DNA of 64,000 nucleotides from Corynebacterium sp. MSK297 (GTDB lineage Bacteria; Actinomycetota; Actinomycetes; Mycobacteriales; Mycobacteriaceae). The first letter of the stretch is position 1. Each line of letters begins with the position of its first letter. The notes beneath the pieces are model-generated. The model was not told the origin of the DNA. It saw nothing but the letters and a program-made list of their open reading frames with translations, and made no database searches. The position numbers and the translations under genes are program-made. Below are positions 58,639 through 64,000 of this stretch, one piece after another. The stretch covers positions 217,159 to 281,158 of the forward strand of contig NZ_JASPGD010000004.1 in the NCBI RefSeq assembly GCF_030232885.1, written 5' to 3'.

Positions 58639-60879
58639 GTGCTGGGCTGGCGTGATGACCGGGACCTTGCCGACGTCGTCGGTGAGAAAGAAGCCAAGGC
58701 AATTGCCAAGGCCCTGGAGATCAACACGTGCGGCGAGTTAATCACGTATTTCCCCCGCGTTTTCTCGCGCCGCGATGACATCATCACGGATGAGGATCTT
58801 AATTCTGCCGACCCGATTACTTTTATCTCGACGGTGGTGAAAGCAGACAAGATTGATACGGGTAAAAAACGCACCGAGATTTCTCTCAGCAACGGTGTGA
58901 CTTTGGTGTTTTTCCACCACCAGGTTTTTGGGGTGTGGAAAGGTGCGACGATCATGGTCACCGGTAAGGTGCGGGTTTTTCAGAAGCATCTGACTGTTAC
59001 GCACCCGCAATGCTTGGTGTTTAGTAATTCTTCTACAGGCCCTGATAGTAAGCCGAAGAAAGCTTTCAGCAGTGGGGCGATGAAAAAGCTGGAGCGCTAT
59101 GAGGGGCTGACCGGCTATCTTGCGGCCCAGCCTTTCATTCCGATTTACCGGCAAAAAGGTGGGCTGGAATCTGCGCGGATTTTAGGCGCGATTTATGAAT
59201 CTTTGCGCACGATGCCGCTGTTGCCAGATCCTGCCAATGGCGGTATGACGCTGAATGAGGCTTTGTGGGATCTGCATTTTCCACCTTTTCTTGGCAATGG
59301 CCCGGCTGTGGAAACACTGAAGGACAAAGAAGCGCTCACCCTCGCGTTGGTGATGGCGCTGCGCCGGTTGGATGCGCAAAAGGCTAGTGCCAACCCCTTG
59401 CCGCCGGGGGACAAATATCGCCAGCTTGTCGACGGTTTGCCCTACCGGCTCACCGAAGATCAGGAATCGGCGTTATCTGAGATCAGCGGGGAAATGCAGC
59501 GTAATTTCCCGATGTCGCGCATGCTGCAGGGCGAGGTGGGCTCCGGCAAAACGGTGGTTGCTCTCGCGGCGATGTTGCAGGCGGCGGATAACGATAAGCA
59601 GGCGGCGTTGTTGGCTCCGACGGAGGTCTTGGCGACGCAGCACGCCCGCAGCATCACCGCTACCTTGCGCGCGGCAGGGGTAGAGGCAAACGTCGTGTTG
59701 CTGACTGGTTCCATGCCGGTGAAAGCCAAGCGTGAGGCGCTGTTGCAGATTGTTTCTGGTCAGGCGGATATTGTCATCGGTACGCATGCTTTGTTGGAAG
59801 ATACGGTGGAGTTTTGCGAGCTCAGTTTGGTGATTGTCGACGAGCAGCACCGGTTTGGTGTGGAGCAACGCGATAAGCTGCGCGCGAAGACCTACCCGGT
59901 GGCGCACCTGTTGGTGATGACGGCAACGCCAATTCCGCGCACGATTGCGATGACGGTGTTTGGTGATCTGGCGGAATCGACGATCAAGCAGCTCCCGCGT
60001 GGGCGCCAGCCGATTAGTTCTTCGGTGGTGCAGCATGAGCAGCAGGGGTGGACCGATCGCATGTGGCACCGGCTGGAAGAAGAACTCGCGGCCGGACGCC
60101 AGGCGTATGTGGTCACCCCACGCATTGATGGTGCGGGTGGGGTGATTGAGCTCGCCCTGAAGCTGGGTGCGGAGATCCCGCCGGTGGCTATGCCGAATTC
60201 CGCCCCGGAGGATCTGGCAGAGGTGGACCCGTGTGCGCGTTATGGCGAGGATGAGCGCCCGCTGCCGCAGGACAGTTTGTTTGCTGCTTTCGAGCCACCC
60301 AAGCGTGAGGTTCTGGACGACGTACCCACGGAGATTGCAGGCGCGCGCATTGGTGTGTTGTTCGGCCGGATGAGCGGGCCGGATAAAGAAGAGGTGATGC
60401 AGAAGTTCGCTGCTGGTGAGATCAACGTGTTGATTTCCACCACCGTTATTGAGGTGGGGGTGGATGTGCCTAATGCCACCATGATGATCGTGCGCGAATC
60501 GGAGCGCTTTGGTCTTTCGCAGTTGCACCAATTGCGTGGCCGTATTGGCCGTGGCACCCAGCCTTCGGTGTGTTTGTTTCACACTTTGGCTCCGGAGGGC
60601 CACCCGGCGAATGCACGCTTGCAGCAGGTGGCGGGTACTAATGATGGTTTCATTGTTGCCCAGATTGATCTTGCGCACCGCAGGGAAGGCAACGTTTTGG
60701 GTACTGAGCAGTCTGGTGTGCATTCGCAGTTGAGGTTGTTGGATGTGCAGAATGATTCCGCGCTGATCGAGCAGGCGAAGGTGCAAGCCGCAAGCATCAT
60801 CGAACACGATGTGGCGATGGCACGCGCGATGGTCGCAGGCATTGACGATGATGGCTACGAGTATTTAGCTAAGACCTAG
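58639..60879 (+). CDS. recG: ATP-dependent DNA helicase RecG
   Basis: 746 residues, starting at GTG 58639. The wedge OB-fold lies at about 60-200. Helicase motifs: Walker A MLQGEVGSGKTVVALAAMLQ, motif II IVDEQHRFGVEQRDKL, motif III MTATPIPRTIAMTVFGDLAE, and C-terminal INVLISTTVIEVGVDVPNAT with HQLRGRIGRGTQ. RecG rescues stalled forks and processes branched DNA. A non-conserved insertion rich in acidic residues lies between motifs III and V (about 520-560). Confidence 0.96.
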   Translation: MLGWRDDRDLADVVGEKEAKAIAKALEINTCGELITYFPRVFSRRDDIITDEDLNSADPITFISTVVKADKIDTGKKRTEISLSNGVTLVFFHHQVFGVWKGATIMVTGKVRVFQKHLTVTHPQCLVFSNSSTGPDSKPKKAFSSGAMKKLERYEGLTGYLAAQPFIPIYRQKGGLESARILGAIYESLRTMPLLPDPANGGMTLNEALWDLHFPPFLGNGPAVETLKDKEALTLALVMALRRLDAQKASANPLPPGDKYRQLVDGLPYRLTEDQESALSEISGEMQRNFPMSRMLQGEVGSGKTVVALAAMLQAADNDKQAALLAPTEVLATQHARSITATLRAAGVEANVVLLTGSMPVKAKREALLQIVSGQADIVIGTHALLEDTVEFCELSLVIVDEQHRFGVEQRDKLRAKTYPVAHLLVMTATPIPRTIAMTVFGDLAESTIKQLPRGRQPISSSVVQHEQQGWTDRMWHRLEEELAAGRQAYVVTPRIDGAGGVIELALKLGAEIPPVAMPNSAPEDLAEVDPCARYGEDERPLPQDSLFAAFEPPKREVLDDVPTEIAGARIGVLFGRMSGPDKEEVMQKFAAGEINVLISTTVIEVGVDVPNATMMIVRESERFGLSQLHQLRGRIGRGTQPSVCLFHTLAPEGHPANARLQQVAGTNDGFIVAQIDLAHRREGNVLGTEQSGVHSQLRLLDVQNDSALIEQAKVQAASIIEHDVAMARAMVAGIDDDGYEYLAKT

Positions 60880-60926
60880 CTAGGCTAGCGCGGTTTGCCA
60901 GGTTTTCGCCGGTTACACTGGTGGGC

Positions 60927-61508
60927 ATGACTCGGATTATTGCAGGCAGTGCCCGTGGCAGGAAGATTGCGGTGCCCGCAGAAGGCACTCGCCCGACTAG
61001 TGACCGCGCCCGGGAGGGGCTGTTTTCTGCGTTGAATGCGCGTTTGGAGTTTCCCGGCGCGCGGGTGTTGGATTTGTTTGCTGGTTCCGGCGCACTGGGT
61101 TTGGAGGCTGCCAGTAGGGGAGCAGACCGGGTGGTGCTTGTCGACGCCAGCCAGGAGGCCTGCGAAATCATCCGTGGCAATGCTGCCGTGTTGGCTGATA
61201 TAGACGCCCAGATTGATGTGGTTGCCGCACCCGCGCTGGATTATGTTGCGCGCACTGGTGAGCGCTTTGATCTGGTGTTAGCAGACCCGCCCTATGCGGT
61301 AGGCAACGACGAGCTGGCAGAGCTGTTGGATCAGCTACCACGAGTGCTGAACCCGGATGCCATGGTGGTGATCGAGCGGGAAGTGCGCTCAGCGGAAGCT
61401 CCGTGGCCAGAAGGCTTTGTTCCGACCACGCAGAAATTGAAACGCCGCACCTACGGCAAAGCGCGGATGGATATGGCCAATTACCGTGGAACTGAGAACG
61501 ACGGCTGA
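60927..61508 (+). CDS. rsmD: 16S rRNA (guanine-N2)-methyltransferase RsmD
   Basis: 193 residues. The SAM site is LDLFAGSGALGLEAASRGAD and the catalytic motif is LVLADPPYAVGNDELAELLD (DPPY). It begins RIIAGSARGRKIAVPAEGTR PTSDR-like, with the typical T-RP-T-x-D-R family motif. ATG 60927 is used; GTG 60921 in frame is an alternative. It precedes coaD, the usual order in actinobacteria. Confidence 0.94.
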   Translation: MTRIIAGSARGRKIAVPAEGTRPTSDRAREGLFSALNARLEFPGARVLDLFAGSGALGLEAASRGADRVVLVDASQEACEIIRGNAAVLADIDAQIDVVAAPALDYVARTGERFDLVLADPPYAVGNDELAELLDQLPRVLNPDAMVVIEREVRSAEAPWPEGFVPTTQKLKRRTYGKARMDMANYRGTENDG

Positions 61509-61531
61509 TATCTATAAGCCTGCTACTAACA

Positions 61532-61551
61532 CCCCGAAATTGAAATTTCGG
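61532..61551. promoter_or_regulatory. Hairpin in the rsmD-coaD gap
   Basis: CCGAAATT (61534-61541) and AATTTCGG (61544-61551) form a perfect 8-bp arm with a two-base centre. The flanking CCCC and a later CCGGGG allow an alternative longer stem, so the RNA may have two shapes. Terminator or coaD leader element; not resolved. Confidence 0.4.
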
Positions 61552-61606
61552 ACTGAAAATTCCGGGGCCTTGGCTTTCCGACTACCCAGCAACACAAGGA
61601 GAAGCA

Positions 61607-62104
61607 ATGAGCGATAATACCCAGCAGAATAAACGCACCACCGCAGTGTGTCCGGGATCGTTTGATCCGGTGACCATGGGGCACGTGGATATCATCACCC
61701 GTGCTGCGCGGTCTTTTGATCACGTCACGGTGCTGGTGACAGCTAACCCGAATAAGAAGGGGTTGTTTAGCGTCGAAGAGCGTATGGAGTTGATCCGGCG
61801 TTCCGTCGATTGCGATAACGTCAGTGTCGATGCCTGGAGCGATCTACTGGTGAAATACACCGATGAGCACAACATTGATTGTTTGGTCAAAGGCCTGCGC
61901 AGCTCGTTGGATTATGAATATGAGCTGCCGATGGCGCAGATGAACAAGCGGCTATCTGGCATTGATACTTATTTCTTGCTCACCGATGAAAAATACGGTT
62001 ATACCTCTTCGTCGTTGGTCAAAGAGGTGGTCCGCTTTGGCGGCGATGTTTCGGACCTGTTGCCGGAGCCGGTTTCCAAAGCCATCGCCGAAAAATTTGG
62101 TTAA
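61607..62104 (+). CDS. coaD: Phosphopantetheine adenylyltransferase
   Basis: 165 residues. Penultimate CoA synthesis step. Nucleotidyl transferase motif CPGSFDPVTMGHVDIITRAA, then RSSLDYEYELPMAQMNKRLS and the C-terminal YTSSSLVKEVVRFGGDVSDL. ATG 61607 has AAGGAGAAG upstream. It overlaps the convergent DUF368 gene by 4 bases. Confidence 0.96.
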   Translation: MSDNTQQNKRTTAVCPGSFDPVTMGHVDIITRAARSFDHVTVLVTANPNKKGLFSVEERMELIRRSVDCDNVSVDAWSDLLVKYTDEHNIDCLVKGLRSSLDYEYELPMAQMNKRLSGIDTYFLLTDEKYGYTSSSLVKEVVRFGGDVSDLLPEPVSKAIAEKFG

Positions 62105-62931
62105 ACCTGTGCCTTCTTTTTCATTTGTGTGCGGTCGGCGATAACGAAGGCCGCCACGATGGCCGCGCCAAGCAGCATCATCAGGATGAGCGTCAGGAAG
62201 TTTGCATCACCGTCGCCCTGCCAGGGCCAAATCGCGCGCAGTGAGCCGACCATCAGGCCAGCCATGGCTACTAGGGTCAGGGTGCGGTGCTGGTCCAGCA
62301 AGTAGTTGATGATCTTCACGAAGGCCACCAGGCCGGTCAGTGCACCCGCGGCGAAGACAGCCAGCACGGTGAGGTCGCGGTCGGAGACCGAGCCGATGAC
62401 GAAGTTGTACAGGCCCAGGGTCAGCAGGATCAGCGAGCCGGACACACCCGGCAGCACTAGGGCGCAGACCGCAATAGCTGCGGCGAAGAAGACCGCGATC
62501 AGTGACGGGTCCCGGTTCGGTTCGGAGGTAAACCCGGTAACGAATGCGACGAGCCCGGCGGCGATCAGGAACGTGATGATCGCCGGGCCTTTCTTTTTGC
62601 TCAGGTCCTCGTCAATCATCATCAGCGGCACGATGATGGAGACCGCCACCATGCCGAAGAATAGGGCGCGGGCAACATCTGGGGTGCCTTCCACGAAAGA
62701 GCTCAGGATGCCGGATAGGCCGAATACGGCGGCGAACATGCCGACGCCGATGGTGAGCAGGAAGATCCATTCGACTTCGCGGAATTTTGCTTTCAGCAGC
62801 AGGTTGGCGTTGTGGAGGGCGCGTTCATAGATGCCCACGATCAACGCGACGGTTCCGCCGGATACGCCGGGAACCAGTTCTGCGGAACCGATCAGCGCAC
62901 CGCGCAGAATGTTGAGGAGATGAGTAACCAT
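62101..62931 (-). CDS. DUF368 polytopic membrane protein
   Basis: About 276 residues, eight or so membrane segments. Family signature near the start: RGALIGSAELVPGVSGGTVA, with the repeated half further on as ALVLPGVSGSLILLTLGLYN. DUF368 proteins are inner-membrane proteins; some members transport polyprenyl phosphate carriers (the PopT/UptA discussions concern DUF368 and DedA families), so a lipid-carrier role is possible here. The start is taken at ATG 62929-62931, only 7 bases from a consensus TATAAT; longer starts are in frame. Confidence 0.85.
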   Translation of the reverse strand: MVTHLLNILRGALIGSAELVPGVSGGTVALIVGIYERALHNANLLLKAKFREVEWIFLLTIGVGMFAAVFGLSGILSSFVEGTPDVARALFFGMVAVSIIVPLMMIDEDLSKKKGPAIITFLIAAGLVAFVTGFTSEPNRDPSLIAVFFAAAIAVCALVLPGVSGSLILLTLGLYNFVIGSVSDRDLTVLAVFAAGALTGLVAFVKIINYLLDQHRTLTLVAMAGLMVGSLRAIWPWQGDGDANFLTLILMMLLGAAIVAAFVIADRTQMKKKAQV

Positions 62932-62938
62932 GCGCGCT

Positions 62939-62944
62939 ATTATA
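62939..62944 (-). promoter_or_regulatory. -10 element for a leaderless DUF368 transcript
   Basis: Minus-strand TATAAT at 62944-62939, 7 bases before the ATG at 62929-62931. Transcription would begin at or next to the start codon, and no ribosome site is present. Confidence 0.55.
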
Positions 62945-63086
62945 TGCATCGCGTGGCGCCAGTAATGGCCAAACCGGGAAGTGTCGGTAATTGGTGGCTG
63001 CTGCCATTCTCTAAAGGTCACGAAAATAGCTTATGAGCAGCTGATTAGTTAATTACGGTAATGGTGTTATAGGCTATTTAGCGCAC

Positions 63087-63163
63087 GCCCCAGTAGCCCA
63101 ATTGGCAGAGGCAACGGATTCAAAACCCGTCCAGTGTGAGTTCGAGTCTCACCTGGGGCACCA
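63087..63163 (+). tRNA. tRNA with Leu anticodon CAA (class I shape), CCA encoded
   Basis: 77 nt including CCA. Acceptor GCCCCAG (63087-63093) pairs perfectly with CTGGGGC (63153-63159); T-stem GTGAG/CTCAC with TTCGAGT. The anticodon loop TTCAAAA gives CAA (reads UUG). Two oddities: the variable loop is only five bases (CCAGT), whereas tRNA-Leu is normally class II with a long arm, and the top anticodon-stem pair is A-C. Similar short Leu-anticodon tRNAs occur in other actinobacteria. Downstream sequence is element-like. Confidence 0.8.
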
Positions 63164-63317
63164 TCTTTAACCCTAGCTATCAGGACAAATGCCAGGTAGT
63201 TTGGGTATTTTTGTTTTTAGACTCAGTTTGGTTTGGTCTGATTTAGGTCGGTTCTGGGTCAAAAGTGGGACTCAACGACAAAAGCGTGTCCGGCCGGGGC
63301 CTCGACCAGCATATTGT

Positions 63318-63379
63318 GTCTTTTTTACAAATAGTGAACGGAAAAGGCCGTTTTCGGCGGGCTTATTTGTAAAAAAGAC
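63318..63379. repeat. Long inverted repeat, 16-bp perfect arms
   Basis: GTCTTTTTTACAAATA (63318-63333) and TATTTGTAAAAAAGAC (63364-63379) around 30 bases that themselves hold AACGG/CCGTT. Base composition (A/T-rich arms) differs from the surroundings. It may be a transposon or phage remnant end, or a strong bidirectional terminator. The 242 bp from the tRNA to 63405 hold nothing else recognised. Confidence 0.65.
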
Positions 63380-63405
63380 CCCAAAAACAGGGTTAAACGA
63401 CCTAA

Positions 63406-63888
63406 ACGAAAAAAAGTGGTGCGGATTATTCTCGTGAGACTGTGGTGAAAACTGGTAGGGGCAGGGAGTATCACGATAATTGCCGATGTTTGGGTATTGA
63501 GGTTGCTCGCCCAGAGGATTTGCCGCAGATTAACCGCGACTTGTGGGATCTTTGGGTCGATGCGACGTTTGCTGAGCCATCAACTAAGGGGCAGTTTGCT
63601 GCATGGAAGGCGGCATTGGCCGCGAGATCTGGCGAGGCGAAATTCTTAGTAGAGCTACCTGTAGTGCCGGGTATTCGGGTACCGGAGTACCGTAACGGCG
63701 GCAAGCGCTTGGTAAATGGGGTGGAAGAATATTTGCCGGACTTAGATTCCATGCCTGGCCATGTGCTTTATGGATGGAGAAGCGAAAATATCCCGCAAGA
63801 ATTTGTGCTAGATAAAACGCTGGGTGGGCATACTGCGCAGTCGTTGCAGCAGGGAAAACAAGATTTCACAGTCGGTTGCGTCCTTTAG
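63406..63888 (+). pseudogene. Truncated phage minor head protein-like fragment
   Basis: The frame is open from 63406 after a TAA at 63403-63405, without a ribosome-site-supported start, and runs to a TAG at 63888 (about 160 residues). It begins SGADYSRETVVKTGRGREYH followed by DNCRCLGIEV, which resembles the zinc-like H-x2-C-x-C end of MuF/minor head proteins of tailed phages. The remainder (VPEYRNGGKRLVNGVEEYLP, then GHVLYGWRSENIPQEFVLDK) is not recognised and could be a fused effector. The N-terminal capsid part is missing, so it is a remnant. No other phage gene is visible. Confidence 0.5.
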
Positions 63889-64000
63889 TGTGGTGTATCT
63901 GTAACTGACGGTGGGCCCTCATGAATGATGCCGACGGCCACCGTAGTACCTTTCGATTCCATAACCACACTTCCTCGAAAGGGATAACCACGATGGCCGC
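63889..64000. other. Window edge, possible start of another gene
   Basis: 112 bases with no complete gene. CGAAAGGGATAACCACGATGGCC near 63974-63996 offers an AAAGGG ribosome-like site followed by ATG at 63992, where a gene may begin and leave the window. It could be a mobile-element gene given the neighbouring remnant, but only three codons are visible. Confidence 0.25.

Noticed and set aside
63189..63437. 82-codon frame after the tRNA
   Set aside because: It runs through the inverted repeat, has no ribosome site and no recognisable sequence.

Overview
The window is a chromosomal segment of a Corynebacterium (Mycobacteriales). The evidence is gene content and order: ilvD, an MscCG-type mechanosensitive channel, ilvB-ilvN-ilvC, serA, leuB, an FAH-family oxaloacetate decarboxylase, gltX, an LtbR-type IclR regulator divergent from leuCD, then mutT1-gpsA-ddl-thiL-ung-DAK2-recG-rsmD-coaD. 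This is the backbone known from C. glutamicum. Leaderless-looking promoters and AGGAG-type ribosome sites also fit. The species cannot be named from the sequence.

Region 1 (1-9 kb) is branched-chain amino acid and serine biosynthesis. A 12-residue Ile/Leu/Val-rich leader peptide and a mutually exclusive antiterminator/terminator pair precede ilvB, a classical attenuator. Region 2 (9-21 kb) holds a bioF-bioW pair (pimeloyl-CoA route into biotin) between serA and leuB, two lipoproteins that share a domain, a cyclic-nucleotide/CBS/DUF294 protein paired with a DEDDh exonuclease, odx, isochorismate synthase, gltX, and tRNA-Gln and tRNA-Glu.

Region 3 (21.7-45.5 kb) is the accessory part. It carries a secreted SGNH hydrolase, a frameshifted PucR-type regulator, a DUF6230/DUF6114 envelope pair, a short FMO-like flavoprotein and three heme-oxygenase-like genes of the MpaB/DUF2236/Lcp superfamily plus a remnant of a fourth. 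It also has two semialdehyde-type aldehyde dehydrogenases, a frameshifted YdcZ permease, a thiolase, a PcaR-like IclR regulator, a two-subunit 3-oxoacid CoA-transferase, an MHS-type permease, a three-gene biotin-dependent carboxylase/transcarboxylase, and a phthalate-dioxygenase-reductase-like flavoprotein. Read together, this looks like a catabolic island: oxidative cleavage to carbonyls, aldehyde oxidation, CoA activation and thiolysis, then carboxyl transfer into the pyruvate/oxaloacetate node. Known MpaB/Lcp chemistry makes an isoprenoid-type or other lipid substrate the leading but untested guess. Short shared motifs (ATTGTGCAAT; GTTC-N7-GAAC) occur upstream of several of its genes.

Region 4 (45.6-63 kb) returns to the backbone: photolyase, a lipoprotein, LtbR, leuCD, MutT1, gpsA, ddl with its 3' end amplified as 26-bp tandem repeats, a duplicated-domain DUF3515 protein, thiL, ung, a DAK2/FakA-like protein, recG, rsmD, coaD and a DUF368 membrane protein. 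Region 5 (63-64 kb) is a Leu-anticodon tRNA followed by a long inverted repeat and a truncated phage head-protein-like fragment, probably the scar of an integrated element; a further gene may begin at the window edge.
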